NCBI GenBank assembly: GCA_023412175.1
Contig: JAEYOB010000780.1
Span: forward strand, 1 to 5,591
Length of the DNA: 5,591 nucleotides
Reading direction: 5' to 3'
DNA from: Pseudomonadota bacterium
GTDB taxonomy: Bacteria > Pseudomonadota > Alphaproteobacteria > Azospirillales > Azospirillaceae
The translations under genes and the position numbers were made by a program. The notes under the pieces are model-generated. The model did not search any database. It was not told the DNA's origin and saw nothing but the letters and a program-made list of their open reading frames with translations. Positions 1-5,591 of this stretch are shown here, piece after piece. Within the stretch, counting starts at the first letter, position 1. Every line of letters starts with the position of its first letter.

Positions 1-17
1 CCCGCGCACTGCGCGGG
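1..17. repeat. Short GC-rich hairpin at the window edge
   Basis: CCCGCGC (1-7) and GCGCGGG (11-17) form a perfect 7-bp stem with the 3-base loop ACT. It sits just upstream of the operon promoter and could be the terminator or 3' end of a gene lying to the left. However, the bases after it are GC-rich (CGGGGCG) with no T run, so it does not look like a standard intrinsic terminator. Whatever gene precedes it is outside the window. Confidence 0.45.
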
Positions 18-31
18 CGGGGCGTAAATGC

Positions 32-42
32 TTGACGTTCAA
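32..42. promoter_or_regulatory. Small inverted repeat overlapping the -35 box, possible operator
   Basis: TTGA (32-35) and TCAA (39-42) form an inverted repeat around a 3-base centre and overlap the predicted -35 box. A repressor bound here would block the promoter. The arms are only 4 bp, so chance is a real possibility. No regulator gene is in the window to link to it. Confidence 0.2.
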
Positions 43-60
43 AGTTTCCGTGCCGACAAT
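32..60 (+). promoter_or_regulatory. Predicted sigma-70-type promoter of the otnI-otnK-denD-TRAP operon
   Basis: A -35-like box TTGACG (32-37, five of six consensus bases) is followed after 17 bp by a -10-like box GACAAT (55-60, four of six). Both lie in the only clearly AT-richer patch (about 27-73) of an otherwise very GC-rich window. Transcription would start near 66-70, giving a leader of roughly 90 bases before otnI. A second AT-rich hexamer, TATAAG (65-70), lies downstream but has no well-placed -35. The call rests on sequence match and position alone. Confidence 0.55.
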
Positions 61-75
61 CAATTATAAGAACGC

Positions 76-103
76 GGGCGCCCCGACGCGCCCTTCGGGG
101 AGG
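76..103 (+). promoter_or_regulatory. Leader segment with alternative hairpins around a strong Shine-Dalgarno
   Basis: GGGCGC (76-81) can pair with GCGCCC (88-93). Alternatively CCC (91-93) can pair with GGG (98-100) around a TTCG tetraloop, or CCCC (81-84) with GGGG (97-100). The second group would cover the Shine-Dalgarno run GGGGAGG (97-103), while the first leaves it free. The foldings exclude each other, which is the layout of a translational switch. In DNA this GC-rich, short pairings also arise by chance, and no known riboswitch class is recognisable. Confidence 0.25.
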
Positions 104-106
104 ACC

Positions 107-154
107 ATGACCAGACACGTCGCCGACAGCCGAACCGCGTCCGCATCCCGGTAG
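107..154 (+). CDS. Possible 15-residue leader peptide upstream of otnI
   Basis: An ATG at 107 lies 3 bases after the run GGGGAGG (97-103), the strongest ribosome-binding site before otnI. The frame encodes MTRHVADSRTASASR and ends at TAG (152-154), 5 bases before the otnI ATG and in a different frame. The short frame uses codons uncommon for such a GC-rich genome (AGA, CGA, GCA, TAG stop). otnI itself has only a weak site (GGTAG, 150-154). Translating the short frame would bring ribosomes to the otnI start, so it may work through translational coupling. The peptide matches no family I recognise, and it could be fortuitous. Confidence 0.3.
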   Translation: MTRHVADSRTASASR

Positions 155-159
155 CCGCC

Positions 160-951
160 ATGCCCCGGCTCGCCGCGAACCTGACGATGATGTTCACCGA
201 GGTGCCCTTCCTCGACCGCTTCCGCGCCGCCGCCGAGGTGGGTTTCCTGGGTGTGGAGTTCCTCTTCCCCTACGACCACGAACCCGAGGAGATCGCCCGC
301 GTCCGCAAGTTCAGCGGCGTGGAGGTCGTCCTGTTCAACCTCGCCCCCGGCGACTGGGCCAAGGGGGAGCGCGGCCTCGCCTGCCTGCCCGACCGCGAGG
401 TTGAGTTCGTCGAGTCCGTCGAGCGCGCGCTGATCTACGCCGCCGCGCTGGACTGCCCGACGCTGCACGTCATGGCCGGCATCCCGCCGGAGGGGATGGA
501 CCGCGCCGAGGCGCTCTCCCTCTACGTCGAACGCCTGCGCCTCGCCGCCCACCGCGCCGCCGACCATGACCGGACGCTGGTGATCGAGCCGCTGAACGAC
601 CGCGACGTGCCCGGCTACCTGCTGCGCACCAGCACCGAGGCGATGCAGGTCATCGAAGCGGTCGGCCATCCGAACCTCGCCCTCCAGTTCGACCTGTACC
701 ATACGCAGATCATGGAGGGCGACCTGACCATGCGGATGCGGCGCCTGCGCCGCGTCATCGCCCACGTGCAGATCGCCGGCGTGCCCGACCGCCACGAGCC
801 GGACAGCGGCGAGTGCGACCCGCATCACCTGCTGCGCGAGCTGGACGCCCTGAAGTATCCCGGCTGGGTCGGCTGCGAGTACCGCCCGAAGGCCGCCACG
901 CTGGACGGGCTGGGCTGGGCGCGGCGCTACCTGCAAGGGGACGCCGCGTGA
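160..951 (+). CDS. otnI: 2-oxo-tetronate isomerase (hydroxypyruvate isomerase family)
   Basis: This 263-residue cytoplasmic TIM-barrel protein belongs to the hydroxypyruvate isomerase (Hyi) / xylose isomerase-like family and is of normal length. In the D-erythronate pathway OtnI converts 2-oxo-tetronate to 3-oxo-tetronate. The start (MPRLAANLTMMFTEVPFLDR) is the typical family N-terminus, and no other ATG, GTG or TTG lies in frame between here and the stop at 67-69. Putative metal and catalytic residues are Glu143 in VIEPLNDRDVPGY, Asp178 in FDLYHTQ, Gln204 in HVQIAG and Glu240 in GCEYRP, the usual two-glutamate arrangement. The stop overlaps the otnK start by 4 bp (GTGA, 948-951), so the two are translationally linked. 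Sequence alone cannot exclude hydroxypyruvate isomerase activity, as the families are close. The adjacent DUF1537 kinase and DenD favour OtnI. Confidence 0.88.
   Translation: MPRLAANLTMMFTEVPFLDRFRAAAEVGFLGVEFLFPYDHEPEEIARVRKFSGVEVVLFNLAPGDWAKGERGLACLPDREVEFVESVERALIYAAALDCPTLHVMAGIPPEGMDRAEALSLYVERLRLAAHRAADHDRTLVIEPLNDRDVPGYLLRTSTEAMQVIEAVGHPNLALQFDLYHTQIMEGDLTMRMRRLRRVIAHVQIAGVPDRHEPDSGECDPHHLLRELDALKYPGWVGCEYRPKAATLDGLGWARRYLQGDAA
935..940 (+). promoter_or_regulatory. Ribosome-binding site that fixes the GTG start of otnK
   Basis: AAGGGG lies inside the end of otnI, 7 bases before the GTG at 948. The spacing is ideal and supports this GTG over an in-frame ATG upstream at 813. The extra residues from 813 would be a Pro/Arg/Ala-rich out-of-frame reading of otnI, unlike any kinase N-terminus. 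Confidence 0.75.
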
Positions 952-2210
952 GCGTGCTTCTGGGCTGTATCGCCGACGACGTCACCGGCGCCTCCGACCT
1001 CGCCAACACGCTGGCCAAGGCCGGGCTGCGCACGGTTCAGACCATCGGTACCGAAGGCCTGCCGGAGGCCGGCGACGCCGAGGCGGTGGTGGTCGCGCTG
1101 AAGAGCCGCTCCATCGACCCGGACGAGGCCGTGCGCCAGTCCCTGGAGGCGTGGCGGCGGCTGGCCGATCTCGGCGCCCGGCAGTGCTATTTCAAATACT
1201 GCTCGACCTTCGATTCGACCGACCGCGGCAACATCGGCCCGGTGCTGGACGCGCTGCTGGCCGCCACCGGCGGCGGCTTCACCATCGCCTGCCCAACCTT
1301 CCCGGAGACCGGGCGCACCGTCTACCAGGGGCACCTGTTCGTGTGGAGCCAGCCGCTGCACGAATCGCCGCTGAAGGACCATCCTCTCAACCCCATGCGC
1401 GATTCCAACCTCGTGCGCGTGCTGGAACGGCAGAGCCGCACCAGGGTCGGGCTGGTTGACTGGCAGACGGTGGTGCAGGGGCCGGAACCGGTCCGCGCCG
1501 CCTTCGACGTGCTGAAGCGCGCCGGCGTCGGTGCCGCCGTCGTGGACGCGCTGACGCTGGCCGACCTCGCCGCCATCGGCGCGGCGTGCCGCGACCTGCC
1601 GCTGGTCACTGGCGCCTCCGGGTTGGCCGCCGGCCTGGCGAGGAACTTCATCGACGCGGGTCTGGCGAAGGGCGAAAACGCCACCGGCCTGCCGCCGGTC
1701 GCCGGGCCGGAGGTTCTGCTGGCCGGAAGCTGCTCCCCCGCCACGCTGGCGCAGGTCGCCGCAGCGGAGCGCCGCTACCCGGTGGTGCGCCTGGAGGTGG
1801 ACGCCCTGCTCGCCGGCAACGACATGGTGCCGGAACTGCTCGACCGGATCCGCCCCCATCTGGGACGGACACCAGTGCTGGTGGTTTCCTCCTCGCAGGC
1901 CGACGCGGTGCGCGCCGTGCAAGGCCGCTTTGGCCGGGAGAACTCCGGCCGCGCCATCGAGCAGGCCTTCGCCCGGCTCGCCAAGGCTCTCGCCGAGGCC
2001 GGGGCGCGCCGCTTCGTGGTGGCCGGCGGCGAGACCTCCGGCGCGGTGGTGGAGGCGCTCGGCGTGCGGGCGCTGCGCATCGGGCCGGAAATCGCCCCCG
2101 GCGTCCCGGCCACCGTCAGCCTCGGTTCGGCGCCACTCGCGCTGGCGCTGAAGTCCGGCAATTTCGGCGGCGAAGACTTCTTCCACGACGCCCTGGAGGC
2201 GATGCCATGA
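948..2210 (+). CDS. otnK: 3-oxo-tetronate kinase (DUF1537 / four-carbon acid sugar kinase family)
   Basis: This 420-residue cytoplasmic kinase transfers phosphate from ATP to 3-oxo-tetronate, giving 3-oxo-tetronate 4-phosphate. The N-terminal sugar-acid-binding domain opens with LLGCIADDVTGASDLAN, with the conserved Asp-Asp pair at residues 10-11. The C-terminal nucleotide-binding domain carries VVAGGETSGAVVEAL (GGETS at 360-364), then APGVP (383-387) and KSGNFGGEDFF (402-412), all hallmarks of the family. The length is full. The start is GTG, chosen because the family motif begins within a few residues and a ribosome-binding site sits 7 bases upstream. The gene overlaps otnI by 4 bp (GTGA) and denD by 4 bp (ATGA). 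Related DUF1537 kinases act on D-threonate (DtnK) or other acid sugars. The otnI and denD neighbours make OtnK the best assignment. Confidence 0.9.
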   Translation: MSVLLGCIADDVTGASDLANTLAKAGLRTVQTIGTEGLPEAGDAEAVVVALKSRSIDPDEAVRQSLEAWRRLADLGARQCYFKYCSTFDSTDRGNIGPVLDALLAATGGGFTIACPTFPETGRTVYQGHLFVWSQPLHESPLKDHPLNPMRDSNLVRVLERQSRTRVGLVDWQTVVQGPEPVRAAFDVLKRAGVGAAVVDALTLADLAAIGAACRDLPLVTGASGLAAGLARNFIDAGLAKGENATGLPPVAGPEVLLAGSCSPATLAQVAAAERRYPVVRLEVDALLAGNDMVPELLDRIRPHLGRTPVLVVSSSQADAVRAVQGRFGRENSGRAIEQAFARLAKALAEAGARRFVVAGGETSGAVVEALGVRALRIGPEIAPGVPATVSLGSAPLALALKSGNFGGEDFFHDALEAMP

Positions 2211-3139
2211 AGGTTCTGATCACCGGCGGCAACGGGTTCCTCGGCCGCAAGCTGGCACAGCGCCTGCTCGCCGAGAAGCGCGCCTCCGAACTGGTGCTGC
2301 TCGACGTGCAGGAGGGCCCTCCCCTGCCCGAGGGCGCCGCCAGCCTGATCGGCGACCTGTGCGACACCACGGTCCAGCAGCGCATCCGCGACGCGGCGTT
2401 CGACAGCGTCTTCCACCTCGCCGCGGTGGTCAGCTCCGCCGCGGAAGCCGACTTCGACCTGGGGCTCCGCGTCAACGTGGACGGCACCCGCGCGCTGCTG
2501 GAGGCGTGCCGCGCCATGCCCCGGCCGCCGCGCCTCGTGTTCGCCAGCTCGGTCGCCGTGTTCGGTCACGCGCCGCCGATGGTCGAGGACGACACGCCGG
2601 CCCGGCCGCAGTCCTCCTACGGCGCGCAGAAGGCCATCGGCGAGCTGCTGGTCAACGACTACAGCCGCAAGGGCTTCGTCCACGGCTGCGCGCTGCGCCT
2701 GCCCACCGTGGTGGTGCGGCCGGGCAAGCCGAACCTTGCCGCCTCGTCCTTCGCCAGCGGCATCATCCGCGAGCCGCTGCACGGCGCGCGCGCCGCCTGC
2801 CCGGTGCCGGTAGACCTGTCGCTCTGGATCTCCTCGCCGCGCACGGTGGTGACGAACCTGCTGCACGCGCACGATCTGGCTCCGGAAGCGTGGGAGGACG
2901 ACCGCACGCTGAACCTGCCGGGGATCAGCGTCCGCGTGGAGGAGATGATCGCCGCGCTGGAGCGCGCCGGCGGCGACCCGTCGCTGATCGATCGCACGCC
3001 CGACGAACGCATCGCCCGCATCGTCCGGAGCTGGCCGGGCGCCATGCGCACCGTCCGCGCCGACCGCCTGGGCTTCCAGCGTGACGAGGGGATCGACGCC
3101 ATCATCCAGGCCTACGTCACCGACGACAAGCCACGCTGA
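2207..3139 (+). CDS. denD: D-erythronate dehydrogenase (extended SDR / NAD-dependent epimerase family)
   Basis: This 310-residue cytoplasmic oxidoreductase is likely to oxidise D-erythronate to 2-oxo-tetronate with NAD+, the first step of the pathway. The N-terminal Rossmann fold shows GGNGFLG (residues 7-13). Asp33 at the end of the second strand (LVLLDVQEG) suggests NAD rather than NADP. GDLCD (49-53), HLAAVVSS (70-77) and NVDGT (90-94) follow as in extended SDR enzymes. Catalytic Tyr138 and Lys142 lie in YGAQK, preceded by FASSVAVFG (112-120). The C-terminal part includes LRLPTVVVRPGKPN and a substrate-domain region typical of DenD-like proteins. The ATG overlaps the otnK stop (ATGA), with GGAGG at 2195-2199 as ribosome-binding site. 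By fold alone it could be another sugar or sugar-acid dehydrogenase or epimerase. The operon partners drive the specific name. Confidence 0.85.
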   Translation: MKVLITGGNGFLGRKLAQRLLAEKRASELVLLDVQEGPPLPEGAASLIGDLCDTTVQQRIRDAAFDSVFHLAAVVSSAAEADFDLGLRVNVDGTRALLEACRAMPRPPRLVFASSVAVFGHAPPMVEDDTPARPQSSYGAQKAIGELLVNDYSRKGFVHGCALRLPTVVVRPGKPNLAASSFASGIIREPLHGARAACPVPVDLSLWISSPRTVVTNLLHAHDLAPEAWEDDRTLNLPGISVRVEEMIAALERAGGDPSLIDRTPDERIARIVRSWPGAMRTVRADRLGFQRDEGIDAIIQAYVTDDKPR

Positions 3140-3166
3140 ACCAACAAAACCGAACGGGAGGACTTC

Positions 3167-4153
3167 ATGGTCTTGAAGAGGGTTATCGCCGCCACCGTCC
3201 TGGGCTTCGGCCTGACCGCCGGCACCGCCTCCACCGGCGCCTGGGCCGACGAGCTGAAGGCCGGCTATTCGCTGCCCCCCGGCTCGCACTACGGCGTCGG
3301 CGTCACGGCGATGAACGACGAGCTGACCCGCCTGTCCAACGGCAAATGGACCATCAAGCAGTTCCCGGCCAACGCGCTGGGCGGCGAGCGCGAGATGGTC
3401 GAGGGCGCGCAGATCGGCACCGTGGACATCGTCGCCACCTCGACCGGGCCGGTCGGCAACTTCGTGCCGGACACGCTGATCACCGACATCCCGTTCCTGT
3501 TCAAGGACTACAAGCACGCGCACGCGGTGCTCGACGGCCCGATCGGCCAGAAGATCCTCGACCAGTTCCCCAAGCACGGGCTGATCGCGCTGGCCTGGGG
3601 TGAGAACGGCTTCCGCAACCTCACCAACTCCAAGAAGCCGGTGAAGTCGCCGGAGGACGCCAAGGGCCTGAAGATCCGCACCATGGAGAACCAGGTGCAC
3701 ATGACGGCCTTCAAGACGCTGGGCGTGCTGCCCACGCCGATGGCCTTCCCCGAGCTGTTCACCGCCATGCAGCAGGGCACCGTGGACGGCCAGGAGAACC
3801 CCATCGGCGTGATCCTCGGCGCCAAGTTCTCGCAGGTGCAGAAGTACCTGACGGTCAGCCAGCACGTGTATTCGCGGGCGCTGATCATCCTGTCGCCCGC
3901 CGTGTGGAACAAGCTCTCCGACCAGGAGAAGGGCTGGTTCAAGCAGGCGGCCGCCGTCGGCGCCAAGGCCATGCGCGAAAAGGCCGAGTCGGACGCCGCC
4001 AACGGCATCGAGGAGCTGAAGAAGCAGGGCATGGAAGTGGTGACCGGCGTTGACGCCGCCGCCTTCCAGGCCGCGCTGAAGCCGGCCTACGACGAGTACG
4101 CCAAGAAGTTCGGCCAGGCGAAGATCGACGAGATCAGGAACTACAAGTACTGA
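3167..4153 (+). CDS. dctP: TRAP transporter periplasmic substrate-binding protein (DctP family)
   Basis: This 328-residue protein captures a carboxylate in the periplasm and delivers it to the DctQM permease. It has a signal peptide: basic start (MVLKR), hydrophobic core to about residue 20, and likely cleavage after AWA (27/28). The mature protein has the DctP pattern: FPANALGGEREMVEGAQIGTVD around residues 66-87, DIPFLF (107-112), GENGFRNLTNS (145-155), and KIRTMEN with Arg171, the residue that normally clamps the ligand carboxylate. These are followed by AFPELFTAMQQGTVDGQENP (193-212). The length is normal. The start follows GGGAGG (3156-3161) with a 5-base gap, 27 bp after denD, so it is probably co-transcribed. 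The ligand is inferred from context as D-erythronate or a related tetronate. DctP proteins bind varied acids, so this is not proven. The symbol is the family name. Confidence 0.88.
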   Translation: MVLKRVIAATVLGFGLTAGTASTGAWADELKAGYSLPPGSHYGVGVTAMNDELTRLSNGKWTIKQFPANALGGEREMVEGAQIGTVDIVATSTGPVGNFVPDTLITDIPFLFKDYKHAHAVLDGPIGQKILDQFPKHGLIALAWGENGFRNLTNSKKPVKSPEDAKGLKIRTMENQVHMTAFKTLGVLPTPMAFPELFTAMQQGTVDGQENPIGVILGAKFSQVQKYLTVSQHVYSRALIILSPAVWNKLSDQEKGWFKQAAAVGAKAMREKAESDAANGIEELKKQGMEVVTGVDAAAFQAALKPAYDEYAKKFGQAKIDEIRNYKY

Positions 4154-4159
4154 GCTGAA

Positions 4160-4275
4160 CCCCTCTCCCACCCCGGGAGAGGGAGGGGCCCGCCGGCAGG
4201 GCGGGAGGGTGAGGGCAGGTTCAAGGATCCTTGATTCCACCCCCACCCTATCCCTCCCCCGGGGCGAGGGAGGGA
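4160..4275. repeat. Pair of inverted GC-rich REP-like elements flanking a palindrome
   Basis: The 148-bp gap between the binding protein and DctQ contains two copies of a GC-rich element in opposite orientation. Copy 1 has CCCTCTCCC (4161-4169), loop ACCCC, then GGGAGAGGG (4175-4183), a perfect 9-bp stem. Copy 2 has TCCCTCCC (4251-4258) and GGGAGGGA (4268-4275), an 8-bp stem. The 25-base core 4160-4184 matches the reverse complement of 4251-4275 at 20 of 25 positions. Between them lies the 14-bp perfect palindrome TCAAGGATCCTTGA (4221-4234), flanked by imperfect arms AGGGTG (4206-4211) and CACCCT (4244-4249). The layout resembles dispersed REP/BIME-type intergenic repeats. It could shield the 3' end of the upstream mRNA or weaken read-through. 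There is no T run, so a classical terminator is unlikely. Confidence 0.7.
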
Positions 4276-4301
4276 ACTCCGCCGCCCTTTGAGGAGTCCC
4301 C

Positions 4302-4847
4302 ATGCTCGCGGCCCTGTCGGCGTTCGAGAAATTCCTGATGCGCTGGACCATGCGGGCCGCCATGGCGCTGCTGGTTCTGGCCTGTATCGTGTCGTTCTAT
4401 CAGGTCGTTACCCGCTTCGTGTTCGAGGAGCCGTCCACCTGGTCCGAGGTGACCGCCCGCTCGCTCGACATCTGGATGGTCTACCTGGGCGTCGCCGTCG
4501 CCTTCCGGCAGGGCGCCCTGATGGCGGTCGAATTCCTGCACAGCCGCACCCACGGCACGGCCCGCATCCTGCTGGTCACCGCCATTTCCGCGCTGTCGCT
4601 GGGCGTGCTGGCGGTCATTGCCTGGGCCGGCTGGGAAATGGTCGGGCGGGTGAAGTTCCAGATGCTGGCCGGCATCGACAACCCGTTCACCGGCGAGGGC
4701 ATCTCCATCGCCTACGTCTACGCCGCCATCCCCGTGGGCGCCGTGCTCTCCATGGTCGGCGTGGTGGCCCGCGCCGCCGAGGAGATCGCCGAGGTCCGCC
4801 GCACCGGCAGCGCGCCGGCAGCGCCGCAAGAAATCTTCGAGGTGTGA
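4302..4847 (+). CDS. dctQ: TRAP transporter small permease subunit (DctQ family)
   Basis: This 181-residue inner-membrane protein is the small subunit of the TRAP permease, which pairs with DctM and contacts the loaded binding protein. Four hydrophobic segments are visible at about residues 19-40, 52-69, 87-110 and 134-155. The conserved DctQ pattern FYQVVTRFVF (32-41), then PSTWSEVTARSLDIWMVYLG (44-63), then AFRQGALMAVEFL (67-79) is present. The C-terminal tail (about 158-181) is charged and cytosolic in style. The start at 4302 is supported by GAGGAG (4291-4296) with a 5-base gap. Later in-frame Met codons lie inside or next to the first membrane segment. The gene follows the repeat pair after the binding protein, and its stop is 4 bases before dctM. 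The symbol is the family name. Confidence 0.88.
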   Translation: MLAALSAFEKFLMRWTMRAAMALLVLACIVSFYQVVTRFVFEEPSTWSEVTARSLDIWMVYLGVAVAFRQGALMAVEFLHSRTHGTARILLVTAISALSLGVLAVIAWAGWEMVGRVKFQMLAGIDNPFTGEGISIAYVYAAIPVGAVLSMVGVVARAAEEIAEVRRTGSAPAAPQEIFEV

Positions 4848-4851
4848 CGCC

Positions 4852-5591
4852 ATGACCAGCTTCATGCTCATCGTCATGGTGGCGCTGTTCGCGCTCAGCG
4901 TGCCGATCGCCGTGGCGATCGCGGCGGCGGCCATCGGCGGCATCGGCTTCTTCACCACCATGCCGCTGATCGTCGTGGCGCAGAAGCTGATGACCAGCAT
5001 CGACAGCTTCCCGCTGATGGCCGTGCCGTTCTTCATCCTCGCCGGCAACCTGATGGAGGCCGGCGGCATCTCCACCCGGCTGGTGGAGTTCGCCAAGGCG
5101 GTAGTCGGCAACATCCAGGGCGGGCTGGCCTGCTCCTGCGTGCTGACCTGCATGATCTTCGCGTCGGTGTCGGGCTCCAGCGTGGCGACCACCTTCGCCA
5201 TCGGCGCCATCATCATCCCGGCGATGATCGCGCACGGCTACCCCAGGGAATTCGCCGCCGCGCTCCAGGCCACCTCGGCCGAGCTGGGGGTCATCATCCC
5301 GCCATCGATCCCGATGATCCTCTACGGCGTGTCGGCCGAGGTCTCCATCGGCGAGATGTTCATCGCCGGCATCGGGCCGGGCCTGCTGATCGGCGCGGCG
5401 CTGACGCTGTTCACCTACATCACCTGCAAGATCAACGGCTGGGGCAAGCAGGACCGCGAGGGCCGGATGGGCTTCGTCAAGGCGACGGAGCGCGCGGCGC
5501 TGGCCCTGCTGATGCCCTTCATCATCATCGGCGGCATCTACCGCGGCGTGTTCACCCCGACCGAGGCGTCGGTGGTCGCGGTGTTCTATGC
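4852..5591 (+). CDS. dctM: TRAP transporter large permease subunit (DctM family), truncated by window end
   Basis: The first 246 codons of the large TRAP permease subunit are present; the family is usually about 425 residues, so roughly 40 percent lies beyond the window. DctM forms the ion-coupled (usually Na+) substrate pathway in the inner membrane. Several very hydrophobic helices are visible. The conserved stretches are FPLMAVPFFILAGNLMEAGG (53-72), IFASVSGSSVATTFAIG (102-118, the Ser/Gly-rich region that in characterised relatives lies near ion and substrate sites), ELGVIIPPSIPMILYG (144-159), and GGIYRGVFTPTEASVVAVFY near the window edge. The ATG at 4852 is 4 bases after the dctQ stop, with GAGG at 4839-4842 inside dctQ, so translation is probably coupled. 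No frameshift or stop interrupts the visible part. Confidence 0.92.
   Translation, partial: MTSFMLIVMVALFALSVPIAVAIAAAAIGGIGFFTTMPLIVVAQKLMTSIDSFPLMAVPFFILAGNLMEAGGISTRLVEFAKAVVGNIQGGLACSCVLTCMIFASVSGSSVATTFAIGAIIIPAMIAHGYPREFAAALQATSAELGVIIPPSIPMILYGVSAEVSIGEMFIAGIGPGLLIGAALTLFTYITCKINGWGKQDREGRMGFVKATERAALALLMPFIIIGGIYRGVFTPTEASVVAVFY

Noticed and set aside
64..936. Minus-strand open frame opposite otnI, and similar ones at 927-2186 and 4248-5216
   Set aside because: Each has low-complexity composition and overlaps a clearly recognised enzyme or transporter gene. These are codon-bias shadows.
1586..2206. Upstream in-frame extension of denD to an ATG at 1586
   Set aside because: The extension is an Arg/Pro/Gly-rich out-of-frame reading of otnK. 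The Rossmann motif starts right after the ATG at 2207, which has GGAGG 7 bases before it.
4160..4183. Intrinsic terminator after the binding-protein gene
   Set aside because: The stem is strong but is followed by AGGGGCCC rather than a T run, and dctQ and dctM of the same transporter follow. Repeat-type hairpin or partial attenuation is more likely.
4221..4234. Operator for a regulator inside the TRAP operon
   Set aside because: The palindrome is perfect, but no promoter is visible beside it and it is centred between two repeat copies. It is better explained as the centre of the repeat structure.
1775..4363. Very long open frame on the minus strand (862 codons) across otnK, denD and dctP
   Set aside because: It is the mirror of strongly GC3-biased genes on the + strand. 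The translation is His/Arg/Gly/Ala-rich with no domain pattern, and it crosses several real gene boundaries.
1..5591. CRISPR array, tRNA, rRNA, insertion sequence or phage genes
   Set aside because: No spaced direct repeats, cloverleaf, rRNA-like stretch, transposase or integrase motif was seen on either strand.

Overview
The window is a compact, single-strand (+) catabolic operon from a high-GC proteobacterium. Codons are strongly biased to G or C in the third position. Gene style and the intergenic GC-rich repeat suggest an Azospirillum-like alphaproteobacterium, but this assignment is inferred from composition and protein style only.

Layout: positions 1-159 hold a short GC hairpin, an AT-richer patch with a good sigma-70-type promoter (TTGACG, 17 bp, GACAAT) and a leader containing a 15-codon open frame with a strong Shine-Dalgarno. 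Then come otnI (160-951), otnK (948-2210, GTG start) and denD (2207-3139), joined by 4-bp stop/start overlaps. After 27 bp follows a tripartite TRAP transporter: the periplasmic binding protein (3167-4153), a 148-bp gap filled by two inverted copies of a GC-rich repeat, the small membrane subunit DctQ (4302-4847) and the large membrane subunit DctM (4852 to the window end, truncated).

How the genes work together: OtnI, OtnK and DenD are known partners in four-carbon acid-sugar breakdown. DenD oxidises D-erythronate to 2-oxo-tetronate, OtnI isomerises it to 3-oxo-tetronate, and OtnK phosphorylates that to 3-oxo-tetronate 4-phosphate. A decarboxylase, OtnC, would then give dihydroxyacetone phosphate and CO2. 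OtnC and a regulator are not in the window. The TRAP system most likely imports the substrate (D-erythronate or a related tetronate). This pathway is already described. The less explained parts are the leader upstream of otnI and the repeat pair between the dctP-like and dctQ-like genes.
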